From Rhodoplanes serenus (GTDB lineage: Bacteria > Pseudomonadota > Alphaproteobacteria > Rhizobiales > Xanthobacteraceae), in the NCBI GenBank assembly GCA_945861855.1, contig CAMAWG010000020.1:1-39225 (forward strand): a stretch of 39,225 nucleotides of DNA, written 5' to 3'. The notes below the pieces were generated by a model. That model saw only the letters and a program-made list of their open reading frames with translations, did not search any database and was not told the origin of the DNA. The position numbers were made by a program, and so were the translations under genes. Of this stretch, positions 1 through 11,226 are shown in pieces. Every line of letters starts with the position of its first letter. The stretch's first letter is position 1.

Positions 1-354
1 AACATCTGCCGGCATTGCGAGCCGCCCTCGCAGCTCATCAACAAAGAGGCTCAACACACGGCATCCTTGCTCACCAAGCCAGCGCCGCGTAACGTCAATC
101 TTGGCAGCGACCGCTTCGCAATGTTCAACAAAAAACGGGACATCCCCTCCCGCCCCAAAGGCATGTGGATGTCCGAATGACTTCGCGGACCTGCGCAAGG
201 TTTTGCTGTGTTGGTCGAACCAAAAATCCAATGCGCGTCGGGCGCAACACCACGGACCCATAAACACTTTCCAAGACCGGCCTCCCAAAACGCCCCGGTG
301 CAAGTTCTGAAAACTGCGACCAGCACTAACGGCAAACCTACAGATTGTCGGCAT
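1..354 (-). CDS. Unrecognised protein, partial (runs off left edge)
   Basis: On the minus strand a frame stays open from the window edge up to position 558. Read from the ATG at 354 it gives 118 residues with no stop. The part nearest the edge looks like genuine protein (segments such as DVPFFVEHCEAVAAKIDV and WLGEQGCRVLSLFVDELRG). The C-terminus lies outside the window. An ATG at 261, preceded by GGAAAG, is an alternative start. Base composition is visibly less GC-rich than the guaB block to the right, suggesting acquired DNA. I recognise no family. The frame is the same one that carries the MFS remnant further right, separated by a TAG at 559-561. Whether this is a gene or a decaying fragment is open. 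Confidence 0.35.
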   Translation of the reverse strand, partial: MPTICRFAVSAGRSFQNLHRGVLGGRSWKVFMGPWCCARRALDFWFDQHSKTLRRSAKSFGHPHAFGAGGDVPFFVEHCEAVAAKIDVTRRWLGEQGCRVLSLFVDELRGRLAMPADV

Positions 355-558
355 AAAATCTTGTATGCCGCCAATGGTTGGCAGGTTTGGCGGAAAGTTT
401 TTCGCAAAAAATTTCGTGGGGGTATCCAGACAAATCTTACCGCTGACATTCCCCCCGTAAGCATAGCTGTCCGCGATCGATCCAGACGAACCTGAGACCG
501 TCCGGTCTGTATTAATAGCGTATACGCCAGTGAGGCAAAGTCCTCGCAGGCGCGAAGA

Positions 559-633
559 CTAGGCACCGTCACTCTTGTTGTCCATGAACAGCGCCACCGC
601 CACGATCATGGGGACGAGGCGGCTGTGCGTCAT
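559..633 (-). pseudogene. N-terminal remnant of an MFS (DHA2-type) efflux transporter
   Basis: The minus-strand ATG at 633 opens a 24-codon frame beginning MTHSRLVPMIVAVALFMDN and ending at TAG 559-561. Drug:H+ antiporters of the DHA2/EmrB group commonly begin this way: basic residues, LVP(L/M)IVAVALFM, (E/D)N, then LDSTVIATSLP. Here homology stops exactly after MDN and the remaining several hundred residues are absent. I infer an intact MFS gene once diverged from guaB and was cut by insertion or deletion near 576. No recognisable Shine-Dalgarno precedes the ATG. The match rests on 19 residues from memory, so this is moderate confidence. Confidence 0.45.
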
Positions 634-3387
<2,754 letters not shown>

Positions 3388-3388
<1 letters not shown>

Positions 3389-3942
3389 TGGCGCGGACAT
3401 CGTCCGACCCCTACGCCAAGGTGCACGCGGCGACGCTCAAGCATCGCGCCCAGCATGGCTGCGGCGCCTGGCCCTACGGCAACGGCCCGCTGCTCAGCAC
3501 GATCGCGGCGGCGTCGGGCGCGAAACGCATCCTCGAACTCGGCTGCGCGCTCGGCTACACCTCGCTGTCGTTCGCGCATGGCGCCCCAAAGGCGCGGATC
3601 GACACCATCGAGCGCGATCCCGAGCACGTGCGGCTCGCCCGCGAGAACATCGCGGCGGCAGGCATGGACAAGCGCATCGCCGTCCACGAGGGCGATTTCG
3701 CCAAGGTGCTGCCGGCGCTGGAGGCGGGTTACGACGTGGCCTTCTTCGACGGCCACACGCCGGTGCCGGCGCTGCACAAAGCGCTGCATGGGCTACTCAG
3801 GACCGGGGGCGTGCTGATCACCGCCAACCTCAATCACGGCGGCACCGCCGATGCCGTTCATGCCGCGCTGTTCGACGGCAAAACCTGGCAAAGCGCGCTG
3901 ATCGACGAAGACGGCGAGACCGCCATCAGCGTCAAACTGTGA
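3388..3942 (+). CDS. O-methyltransferase-like SAM-dependent methyltransferase
   Basis: A 184-residue class I SAM methyltransferase resembling the catechol/caffeoyl-CoA O-methyltransferase (Methyltransf_3/24) group. Motif I is ILELGCALGYTSLSFA (about residues 47-62), followed by an acidic ribose-binding position in DTIERDPEHVRLARENI and a motif IV-like YDVAFFDGH (about 115-123). It is somewhat shorter than the roughly 220-residue family norm. The start overlaps the upstream stop as TGATG, indicating translational coupling to the oxidoreductase. The acceptor molecule is unknown; the cysteine- and histidine-containing N-terminus KHRAQHGCGAWPYG has no assigned role. Confidence 0.8.
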
Positions 3943-3943
3943 A

Positions 3944-3970
3944 ACCGGCCGCGCCGGTCCTTCTCTAGGC
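3944..3970 (+). terminator. Possible terminator after the guaB unit
   Basis: Immediately after the methyltransferase stop, ACCGGC (3944-3949) pairs with GCCGGT (3953-3958) across a CGC loop, followed by the pyrimidine-rich ccttctct. The stem is perfect but short and there is no clean U-tract, so termination may be partial. Confidence 0.35.
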
Positions 3971-4035
3971 CCGCAATCGTCCCTACATAGGCAGTGCGGC
4001 TCCCGCCGCCACCGCCATTCCAGAGGGGTTCTCCC

Positions 4036-4461
4036 ATGACGATTCCCATGATCCTCGCGCCGCTGTTTGTTCAGGTTCTCCTGACCTTCGCGCTGATGCT
4101 CGGGATGATGTGGTTTCGCACCGCCGCGCTCCGCAGCGGCGAGGCCCGCCTGGAAGCGATCGCGCTCCGCGAGCCGAATTGGCCGCGCCGGGCGACGCAG
4201 TTCGCCTATGCCTTCAGCAACCAGTTCGAACTTCCGGTCTTGTTCTATGTCCTGACGATCCTCGTCATTATCACGCATCACGCGGACCTGCTATTTGTCA
4301 CGCTGGCCTGGATTTTCGTCGTGTTTCGTGTGCTCCAGGCCTTGGCGCACGTCACCAGCAACAATGTGCCGCTCCGCGGCGGATTCTACGGCATCGGGGC
4401 GATCGTGCTGCTGATCATGTGGATCGTCTTCATCGTCCGCATCATGCTCGGGATGCCCTGA
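4036..4461 (+). CDS. MAPEG family integral membrane protein
   Basis: A 141-residue inner-membrane protein with about four predicted hydrophobic helices (near residues 5-25, 60-80, 82-100 and 115-138) and the MAPEG-like segment [20 protein letters not shown] before the last helix. MAPEG proteins include eicosanoid and glutathione-metabolising enzymes in eukaryotes; most bacterial members have no assigned activity. ATG 4036 was chosen over an upstream in-frame ATG because GAGGGG lies about eight bases before it. The stop shares a base with the ATG of the rsmB-like gene (TGATG), so this membrane protein is probably co-translated with two housekeeping genes. Confidence 0.82.
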   Translation: MTIPMILAPLFVQVLLTFALMLGMMWFRTAALRSGEARLEAIALREPNWPRRATQFAYAFSNQFELPVLFYVLTILVIITHHADLLFVTLAWIFVVFRVLQALAHVTSNNVPLRGGFYGIGAIVLLIMWIVFIVRIMLGMP

Positions 4462-5762
4462 TGACTCCCGGCGCACGCCTCGCGGCTGCGATCGAAGTGC
4501 TCGCCGACATCGGCGCGCGGCGCAGACCTGCGTCCGACACGCTGAAGGACTGGGGGCTGTCGCACCGCTTCGCCGGCTCCGGCGACCGCGCCGGCATCGC
4601 CGGTCTCGTTTACGACGCGCTGCGCCGCCGCGCGTCGTCGGCTTATCTCATGGGCGAGGACACCCCGCGCGCCACGCTGCTCGGCATGCTGGTGCGCGAG
4701 CGCGGGCTTGCGCCCGATGCCGTTGCGCTGCTGGCCAGCGGCGCGGGCTACGCGCCTTCCCCGCTGACCGAGGCCGAGCGTGGCCGGCTGTCCGGCGGGA
4801 GCATGGACGGCGCGCCGCCGCACGTTCTCGGCGATTATCCGGAATGGCTCGACCCGTATCTCGCCCGCGTTTTCGGCGACGAGCGGGCGGAGGAGGGCGC
4901 GGCGCTGTCGTCGCGCGCGCCGCTCGATCTGCGCGCCAACGTGCTCAAGGCCAGCCGCGACGAGGCGGCGAAATCGCTCGCCGATCTCGCGCCCGAGCCG
5001 ACGCGCTGGTCGCCGACCGGTCTGCGGATCAAGCTTCGGGCCGACGCCAAGAACCCGGCGGTGCATGCCGAGTTCGCCTATCTCAAGGGGCTCATCGAAA
5101 TCCAGGACGAGGGCTCGCAGCTTGCGGCCTTGCTGGCGGGCGCCAAACCCGGCGAACAGGTGCTCGATCTTTGCGCCGGCGGCGGCGGCAAGACGCTTGC
5201 GCTCGCCGCGATCATGGAAAACAAGGGCCAGATCTACGCCACCGACGACGACAAGCGCAGGCTCGCGCCGATCCACGCCCGGCTCGAGCGCTCCGGCGCG
5301 CGCAACGTCCAGGTCCGCGTGCCGAAATCGGTCGGCAACGAGCTCGCCGATCTCGAAGGCAAGATCGATCTCGTGCTGATCGACGCGCCCTGCACCGGCA
5401 TCGGCGCCTGGCGCCGCAATCCGGACGCCAAATGGCGGGTCCGGCCGGGCGCGCTGGAGGTGCGGGTCAAGGAGCAGGCGGAGACGCTGGTGCGCGCCGT
5501 CCCACTGGTACGGCCCGGCGGCCGCATCGCCTACATCACCTGCTCGGTGCTGGAGGAGGAGAACGGGGCGCAAATCCGGAACTTCACCCGGCTGCATCCG
5601 GATTTTTCCGTGGAAAAGCCCGCCGAGGTGGCGAACGTGCTGGGCGAGCGCGCCTATATGTTCACCAAGGCGGCGCTCACCTCCGGCGAAGGCCTGCTGA
5701 TGACGCCGCGCCGGACCGACACCGACGGGTTTTTCGTCAGCCTCCTGCGGCGCTCTGCATGA
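4461..5762 (+). CDS. RsmB/NOP2-family rRNA cytosine-C5 methyltransferase
   Basis: A 433-residue RNA m5C methyltransferase, probably acting on 16S rRNA. The N-terminal 130 residues resemble a NusB-like RNA-binding region; the catalytic Rossmann fold follows. Motif I is [17 protein letters not shown]; motif IV is DAPCTG with its cysteine near residue 311; motif VI is TCSV with the catalytic cysteine near residue 361. Both cysteines required by RsmB-type enzymes are therefore intact. The start overlaps the MAPEG stop by one base and the stop overlaps a candidate guaA start (ATGA). The exact target cytosine (C967-like or another) cannot be told from sequence alone. Confidence 0.9.
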   Translation: MTPGARLAAAIEVLADIGARRRPASDTLKDWGLSHRFAGSGDRAGIAGLVYDALRRRASSAYLMGEDTPRATLLGMLVRERGLAPDAVALLASGAGYAPSPLTEAERGRLSGGSMDGAPPHVLGDYPEWLDPYLARVFGDERAEEGAALSSRAPLDLRANVLKASRDEAAKSLADLAPEPTRWSPTGLRIKLRADAKNPAVHAEFAYLKGLIEIQDEGSQLAALLAGAKPGEQVLDLCAGGGGKTLALAAIMENKGQIYATDDDKRRLAPIHARLERSGARNVQVRVPKSVGNELADLEGKIDLVLIDAPCTGIGAWRRNPDAKWRVRPGALEVRVKEQAETLVRAVPLVRPGGRIAYITCSVLEEENGAQIRNFTRLHPDFSVEKPAEVANVLGERAYMFTKAALTSGEGLLMTPRRTDTDGFFVSLLRRSA

Positions 5763-7366
5763 CCTCTGCGGCCCAAGCTCGACAGACACACGCGGCGGTC
5801 TTAGAACCGTCTATGGACCAGCACGACAAGATTCTCATTGTCGATTTCGGCTCCCAGGTGACGCAGCTCATTGCGCGCCGGGTGCGCGAAGAGAAGGTCT
5901 ATTCCGAGATCGTGCCGTACCAGAAGGCGGCCGAAGCCTTTGCGCGGATGAAGCCCACGGCGGTGATCCTGTCCGGGGGGCCTGCCTCCGTGCTCGACAA
6001 GGACGCCCCCCTCGCGCCCAGGGAATTGTTCGACGCCGGCGTGCCCGTGCTCGGCATCTGCTACGGCGAGCAGGCGATGGCGCATCAGCTCGGCGGCCAG
6101 GTCGAAGGCGGCCACCACCGCGAGTTCGGCCGCGCCGAGGTGCTGGTCACCGAGGACTCGCCGCTTTTCGAGGGCGTCTGGAAGAAGGGCGAGAAGTATC
6201 CGGTCTGGATGAGCCACGGCGACCGGGTGACGAGGCTGCCGCAGGGCTTCCGTGTCGTCGGCACCTCGGCGAACGCGCCGATCGCAATGATCGCCGACGA
6301 GAAGCGGAAATTCTACGCCACGCAATTCCATCTCGAGGTGATGCACACGCCGCAGGGCGCGCAACTCCTGCGCAACTTCGTCCGCAAGATCGCGCAGTGC
6401 CGCGGCGACTGGACCATGCGCGCCTTCAAGGACGAGGCGGTCGAGAAAATCAGGAAGCAGGTCGGCAAGGCCCGGGTCATCTGCGGGCTGTCCGGCGGCG
6501 TCGACTCCGCCGTTGCCGCCGTGCTGATCCACGAGGCGATCGGCGACCAGCTCACCTGCGTGTTCGTTGATCACGGGCTGTTGCGCCTCAACGAAGGCAA
6601 GTCTGTCGTTGATCTGTTCCGCGGCCACTACAACATCCCGCTGGTTCATGTGGACGCCGCCGACACATTCCTCGGCGCGCTGCAAGGCAAGTCCGACCCG
6701 GAGGAAAAGCGCAAGATCATCGGCGGGCTGTTCATCGACGTGTTCGAGGCCGAAGCCAAGAAGATCGGCGGCGCCGAGTTCCTCGCCCAGGGCACGCTCT
6801 ATCCCGACGTGATCGAGAGCGTGTCGTTCACCGGCGGGCCTTCGGTCACCATCAAGTCGCACCACAACGTCGGCGGGCTGCCGGCGCGCATGAACATGAA
6901 GCTCGTGGAGCCCTTGCGCGAGCTGTTCAAGGACGAGGTGCGGCTGCTCGGCCGCGAACTCGGCCTTCCCGAAGTGTTCGTCGGCCGCCATCCGTTCCCC
7001 GGTCCGGGCCTCGCGATCCGCTGCCCGGGCGACATCACCCGTGAAAAGCTCGAAATCCTCCGCCTCGCCGACGACATCTACATCGACGAAATCCGTAAGG
7101 CCGGCCTCTATGACGAGATCTGGCAGGCCTTCGCCGTGATCCTGCCGGTGAAAACCGTCGGCGTGATGGGCGACGGGCGTACCTACGATTTCGTCGTCGG
7201 CCTCCGCGCGGTGACCTCCACCGACGGCATGACCGCAGACTTCTATCCCTTCGACATGAAGTTCATCGGCAACGTCGCGACCCGCATCATCAATGAGGTC
7301 AAGGGCGTCAACCGCGTGGTGTACGACGTCACCAGCAAGCCGCCGGGCACGATTGAGTGGGAGTAG
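5759..7366 (+). CDS. guaA: GMP synthase (glutamine-hydrolysing)
   Basis: Converts XMP to GMP using glutamine and ATP. The N-terminal class I amidotransferase domain has the nucleophile in [10 protein letters not shown] (Cys about 101 from this start) and the QFHLEV histidine-glutamate pair. The ATP-pyrophosphatase domain carries the P-loop SGGVDSAV. The C-terminal dimerisation domain contains [26 protein letters not shown] and the terminal KPPGTIEWE, so the protein is complete. ATG 5759 gives 535 residues and an ATGA overlap with the preceding stop; ATG 5813 (starting [13 protein letters not shown]) gives 517 residues and is equally plausible. It completes the GMP pathway begun by guaB. Confidence 0.97.
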   Translation: MTSAAQARQTHAAVLEPSMDQHDKILIVDFGSQVTQLIARRVREEKVYSEIVPYQKAAEAFARMKPTAVILSGGPASVLDKDAPLAPRELFDAGVPVLGICYGEQAMAHQLGGQVEGGHHREFGRAEVLVTEDSPLFEGVWKKGEKYPVWMSHGDRVTRLPQGFRVVGTSANAPIAMIADEKRKFYATQFHLEVMHTPQGAQLLRNFVRKIAQCRGDWTMRAFKDEAVEKIRKQVGKARVICGLSGGVDSAVAAVLIHEAIGDQLTCVFVDHGLLRLNEGKSVVDLFRGHYNIPLVHVDAADTFLGALQGKSDPEEKRKIIGGLFIDVFEAEAKKIGGAEFLAQGTLYPDVIESVSFTGGPSVTIKSHHNVGGLPARMNMKLVEPLRELFKDEVRLLGRELGLPEVFVGRHPFPGPGLAIRCPGDITREKLEILRLADDIYIDEIRKAGLYDEIWQAFAVILPVKTVGVMGDGRTYDFVVGLRAVTSTDGMTADFYPFDMKFIGNVATRIINEVKGVNRVVYDVTSKPPGTIEWE

Positions 7367-7370
7367 ATTT

Positions 7371-8036
7371 TTGGCCAAGTACGTCGGCTTAGACGGGTTT
7401 CGCGGGGGATGGGTTTCGGCTTGGATTGATGACGGTGGACGACACGGATTTGACTACTCGTCCAGTCTTGACCGGCTCCTTTCTAATCCGCACAGCCGAG
7501 CGATGATCGACATTCCCATCGGATTGCCAGATGTTGGTTTCCGGCAGTGTGATATTCAAGCTCGCGAATGGCTAGGGCCGTCCGTTTTTCCCGGGGTGAG
7601 GCGTGGAGTGTGGTTGTTTTCCAGTCAGGGCGACGCAAACGATTATTATTGGGAACATGAGGGCGCAGGGATGGGAATTTCCTGCCAGCTTTGGAACATT
7701 CGAGACAAAATAAAAGAGGTGGACGATATCATCACGCCAGAACGTCAGCGGGTGCTTTGCGAAACGCATCCGGAACTGATTTTCTGGACGCTCCGTGGAA
7801 GAAAGCCATTAGAGAGAAAGAAATCGAAGGCCGGACAGGAGCAACGCATAGAGATACTAAATCGATTTGGCTTTAGTAATATTGAACGCTGGATTGATCT
7901 TCGTTTCGGCACGGGTATCGGACGTGATGATTTGATTGATGCATGCGCGTGTGCGATTGCCGCGCGCGACGCAAAGTGCGTGATTGATGAACCAAAGTGC
8001 GACGGTCGCGGCCTCCGAATGGAAATGTATTACTGA
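7371..8036 (+). CDS. DUF429 domain protein
   Basis: A 221-residue protein of the DUF429 (COG4923) type, a predicted RNase H-like fold of unknown function. Signature pieces are the opening KYVGLDGFRGGWVSAW, the acidic DIPIGLP (about residues 46-52), the central CETHPELIFW (about 127-136) and the C-terminal GRDDLIDACACAIAAR. TTG 7371 is used as start because GGGAGT lies just upstream and the conserved N-terminus begins right after it; no ATG fits. The gene is clearly poorer in GC than guaA and the arsC-like gene on either side and uses A/T-ending codons freely, which suggests recent acquisition. It begins only four bases after guaA, so it may ride on that transcript. Confidence 0.8.
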   Translation: MAKYVGLDGFRGGWVSAWIDDGGRHGFDYSSSLDRLLSNPHSRAMIDIPIGLPDVGFRQCDIQAREWLGPSVFPGVRRGVWLFSSQGDANDYYWEHEGAGMGISCQLWNIRDKIKEVDDIITPERQRVLCETHPELIFWTLRGRKPLERKKSKAGQEQRIEILNRFGFSNIERWIDLRFGTGIGRDDLIDACACAIAARDAKCVIDEPKCDGRGLRMEMYY

Positions 8037-8044
8037 ATAGATCC

Positions 8045-8404
8045 ATGCCCATCACCATCTACGGCATCAAGAACTGCGACACCATGAAGAAGGCGCGCGC
8101 CTGGCTGGACAAGCAGGGCGTCGCCTACGATTTCCACGACTACAAGACCGCCGGAATCGAGCGCGAACGATTGGAGCGCTGGAGCAAGAAGGTCGGCTGG
8201 GAGACCCTGCTCAATCGCGCCGGCACGACCTTCCGCAAGCTTCCCGACAAGGACAAGGCGGCGATCGACGAAAGGAAGGCGGTCGCGCTGATGCTCGGGC
8301 AGCCCTCCATGATCAAGCGGCCGGTCCTCGACCTCGGCGGCGGCAAGCTGCTGGTCGGCTTCAAGCCGGAGCTCTACGCCGAGGCAATGGCCGGGCGCGG
8401 CTGA
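8045..8404 (+). CDS. ArsC/Spx-family reductase (YffB-like)
   Basis: A 119-residue thioredoxin-fold protein of the ArsC/Spx/YffB family. It begins ITIYGIKNCDTMKKARAWL, with a single cysteine in the active-site turn as in YffB rather than a CXXC. The conserved KRPVLDLGGGKLLVGFK near residues 90-107 is typical. YffB-like proteins are thought to be glutathione-dependent thiol reductases; arsenate reduction is not shown for most. The start lies eight bases after the DUF429 stop with a weak ribosome site. Composition returns to the high-GC background here, so this gene probably adjoined guaA before the DUF429 gene arrived. Confidence 0.87.
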   Translation: MPITIYGIKNCDTMKKARAWLDKQGVAYDFHDYKTAGIERERLERWSKKVGWETLLNRAGTTFRKLPDKDKAAIDERKAVALMLGQPSMIKRPVLDLGGGKLLVGFKPELYAEAMAGRG

Positions 8405-8495
8405 GCGAGGCCAGCGATGTCGAGAGTTTGATGCGGCGTCGGCCCACTCTCCGATAAACTGCACCCGATTCGCCAACCTCACGCCTCACCGGGCC

Positions 8496-9698
8496 ATGCA
8501 GATCGATTCCTTCACCGTCCTGCTGTTCGGCCTGTTCATCAAGCTCGTGCTTGGCGCGTTGTTCGTCGTGTTCTGGCGAAAGAACCGCGACGCGCCCTGG
8601 TTCGGCTGGTGGAGCGCGACGCTCTTTCTCGGCAGCGTCACCTCGATCCTGTTCATGCTGCGGTCGGGGGAGGGCCTCGTCACCTTGGGCATCGGCAATG
8701 CGGCGTTGATCGCCGCCTTCGCCTGCTGCTGGCAGGGCGCCCGCGCCTTCGACCGGCGCCGGCCGTTGTGGGCTCCGGTTCTGGTGCTGCCGGCGCTGTG
8801 GTTCGCCGCCTGCTGCACGCCTTCGTTCCTGACCAATGTGCCCTACCGCATCGTCCTGTCCTCATGCCTGGTCGCGCCGATGCTGGCGATGGCCGCGGTG
8901 GAGTTCTGGCGCGGCCGCCGGGAGCGGTTGCCGTCGCGCTGGCCGGTCATCGTGATCTTTGCCTCGTTCGCGGCGTTCTTTGCCACCCGCATCCCGATGA
9001 TCGGCGTTCTGCCGTTTCCGTTCGGCGCGCAGCCGGTGCAGCCCGGCTGGCTTGGCGCCTTCAACCTGATCATGTTCGCCCACACCATTTTGCTGTCGGT
9101 GCTGCTGGTGTCGATGTCCAAGGAGCGCCTCGAGCTCGACCAGCGCACCAAGGCGCAGACCGATCCGCTGACCGGAGCGCTCAACCGGCGCGCATTCATG
9201 TCGCGCGGCACCCGCCTGCTGCAGCGCCATGCCTACGAACGGGCGCCGCTGTGCCTTTTGTTCCTCGATCTCGATCATTTCAAGTCGCTCAACGACCGGT
9301 TCGGGCATTCCGGCGGCGACGACGTTCTCACGAGCTTTGTCGGCCTGGTGAATGTCTGCATCAGGCCTACGGATTTCCTGTTCCGCATCGGCGGCGAGGA
9401 GTTCTGCTGCCTGCTGCCGCACACCACCATGGAACAGGCGCACCGCGTGGCCGAGCGCATCCGGCACCAGTTCGAGATGATGACGGTGGACGTGGCCGGC
9501 ACGCCGGTGAAGGCGACGGCGAGCCTCGGCATCGCTTCGACCGATGCCTTCGGCTACCAGCTCGATACGCTGATGCGCCGTGCCGACACGGCGGTCTATG
9601 CCGCCAAGCGCGCCGGCCGCAATCGCGTGGTGGTGGCGACGGCGGACGACTCTGATACGTGGGGCACGGTGGTGCCGCTGCGGGCGGCCGGGGCATGA
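8496..9698 (+). CDS. Membrane-anchored diguanylate cyclase
   Basis: A 400-residue enzyme predicted to make cyclic di-GMP from two GTP. The N-terminal 210 residues hold about six to seven hydrophobic helices forming an uncharacterised membrane sensor region. The GGDEF domain follows from DPLTGALNRRAF: the metal-binding DLDHFKSLNDRFGHSGGD is intact, the active loop reads GGEEF at residues 299-303, and an RPTD I-site sits exactly five residues before it (290-293), implying product feedback inhibition. No EAL or HD-GYP domain is attached. It is preceded by a 90-bp gap with no other gene and probably starts its own transcript. Confidence 0.92.
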   Translation: MQIDSFTVLLFGLFIKLVLGALFVVFWRKNRDAPWFGWWSATLFLGSVTSILFMLRSGEGLVTLGIGNAALIAAFACCWQGARAFDRRRPLWAPVLVLPALWFAACCTPSFLTNVPYRIVLSSCLVAPMLAMAAVEFWRGRRERLPSRWPVIVIFASFAAFFATRIPMIGVLPFPFGAQPVQPGWLGAFNLIMFAHTILLSVLLVSMSKERLELDQRTKAQTDPLTGALNRRAFMSRGTRLLQRHAYERAPLCLLFLDLDHFKSLNDRFGHSGGDDVLTSFVGLVNVCIRPTDFLFRIGGEEFCCLLPHTTMEQAHRVAERIRHQFEMMTVDVAGTPVKATASLGIASTDAFGYQLDTLMRRADTAVYAAKRAGRNRVVVATADDSDTWGTVVPLRAAGA

Positions 9699-9750
9699 CA
9701 AACGCATGATACAATCGCTGCGCACGGCCATCCGAAGGGCGGGACGGACC

Positions 9751-10347
9751 ATGGATCGAGCCACCATCGGCGCCTATGACGCGGGCGCCGAAGCCTTTGC
9801 CAAGGACTGGCACGAGCAGCCGGCGCCGGCCGACCTTCACGCCCTCGTCAAGCGCTTCTTCCGCCCCGGCCGCGTCGCCGACATCGGCTGCGGCAGCGGC
9901 CGTGAGGTGGCCTTCCTCGCCGCCGGCGGCTTCGATGCGGTCGGCTACGACGCCTCCGATGCGCTGTTGGAGCAGGCGCGCCTGCGCTATCCGAGGCTTT
10001 CATTCCAGACCGCCGTGCTGCCGGGGCTTGCGGGCGTGCCGGAGTCCGCCTTCGACAACGTCCTGTGCGAGACGGTGATCATGCATCTGCGGCGGCCGCA
10101 GATGCTGGAGGCGGTCCGCCGCCTGCTCGCCATCCTGAAAGCCGGCGGCATTCTTTACCTGAGCTGGCGCGTCACCGAAGGCGCCGACCAGCGCGACCCG
10201 CACGGCAGGCTCTACTCGGCCTTCGACAGCGCGCTCATCCGCGAGGCGCTCGACGGTGCAGCGGAGCTTCTGCTCGACGACGAACCGGTCAGTGCGTCGT
10301 CGGGCAAGACGATTCACCGGATCGTGGCGCGGAAGAACGCAGGATGA
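9751..10347 (+). CDS. Class I SAM-dependent methyltransferase
   Basis: About 198 residues from ATG 9751. Motif I is VADIGCGSGREVAFLAAGGFDAVGYD, a standard SAM pocket with the acidic residue after strand 2; a motif IV-like FDNVLCETVIMHL and post-motif region KAGGILYLSWR follow. The fold matches Methyltransf_11/25 small-molecule methyltransferases. I favour ATG 9751 because GGACGG lies a few bases upstream and the family-like N-terminus (TIGAYDAGAEAFAKDW) begins there; ATG 9706 would add 15 basic residues. It follows the diguanylate cyclase by 50 bases on the same strand. No substrate can be assigned. Confidence 0.83.
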   Translation: MDRATIGAYDAGAEAFAKDWHEQPAPADLHALVKRFFRPGRVADIGCGSGREVAFLAAGGFDAVGYDASDALLEQARLRYPRLSFQTAVLPGLAGVPESAFDNVLCETVIMHLRRPQMLEAVRRLLAILKAGGILYLSWRVTEGADQRDPHGRLYSAFDSALIREALDGAAELLLDDEPVSASSGKTIHRIVARKNAG

Positions 10348-10418
10348 CCCTTTCAGTCGTCACCGGACGACGCTAGGAATGGTGCGGTCCCGGCGCGCGG
10401 GATCGTGGGAGTGTCATC

Positions 10419-11195
10419 ATGGAAATCAATCTTTCGGGCCGTTCCGCCATCGTCACCGGCGGCAGCAAGGGCATCGGCATCGCGGTCGCGACGCGCTTTG
10501 CCCAGTCCGGCGCCGATGTCGCCATCCTTGCGCGCACGCGCGAGACGCTCGACGAGGCGGTCGCCGCGATCAAGAAGACGGCGAAGGCCCGCGTGATCGG
10601 CGTGCAGGCCGATGTGGGCCTCGCCGCCGACATCCAGCGCGGCTACGACGAGGTGATGAAGGCGTTCGGCAAGGTCGACATCATCGTCAACAACGCCGGC
10701 ACCTCGCGGGCGATGCCGTTCGAGAAGGTGACCGACGAGATTCTGCACGACGATATCGAGCAGAAGCTGTTTGCAGCGGTGCGGCTCATCCGCCTCGTCT
10801 GGCCGCAGATGAAGGAGCGGCGCTGGGGCCGCATCATCAACGTGCTCAACATCGGCGCCAAGGCCCCCCGGCCGAACAGCATGCCGACCTCGGTGTCGCG
10901 CGCCGCCGGCATGGCGATGACCAAGGCGCTGTCGCAGGAATTCGCGCCGCACAACGTGCTGGTGAACGCCATGCTGGTGGGTTTCATCGAGGCCGATCAG
11001 CACGTCCAGGCAGCGAAGAAGGCGAACATCCCGCTCGCGGATTACTACAAGGCGCGCGAGAAGGAGATTCCGCTCGGCCGCGCCGGCAAGGCGGAGGAGT
11101 TTGCCAACCTCGCCTGCTTCCTCGCCTCCGAGCAGGGCGGATACATCGCCGGCACCGCGACAAACGTCGATGGCGGACGTTCGCCGGTGGTGTAG
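10419..11195 (+). CDS. SDR-family protein lacking the catalytic tetrad
   Basis: A 258-residue short-chain dehydrogenase/reductase fold. The cofactor site is intact: TGGSKGIG at 13-20 and NNAG at 91-94. The catalytic residues are not. Aligned with classical SDRs, the Asn position is Lys116, the Ser is Asn144 (in INVLNIG), the Tyr is Thr157 and the Lys is Arg161 (in PTSVSRAAG). All four are substituted while the surrounding fold, including the C-terminal GGYIAGTATNVDGG, is conserved, so this is not random decay. It may bind NAD(P) without classical hydride transfer, or belong to a divergent subfamily with other chemistry. GGGAG precedes the ATG. The gene converges with the VIT gene. Confidence 0.88.
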   Translation: MEINLSGRSAIVTGGSKGIGIAVATRFAQSGADVAILARTRETLDEAVAAIKKTAKARVIGVQADVGLAADIQRGYDEVMKAFGKVDIIVNNAGTSRAMPFEKVTDEILHDDIEQKLFAAVRLIRLVWPQMKERRWGRIINVLNIGAKAPRPNSMPTSVSRAAGMAMTKALSQEFAPHNVLVNAMLVGFIEADQHVQAAKKANIPLADYYKAREKEIPLGRAGKAEEFANLACFLASEQGGYIAGTATNVDGGRSPVV

Positions 11196-11226
11196 GAGCC
11201 AGATGACGCACGGCCGGTCCTGATCT

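Noticed and set aside
51..572. 173-codon minus frame near the left edge
   Set aside because: It overlaps a different minus frame that reads more like protein near the edge, and it has no ribosome site or family resemblance.
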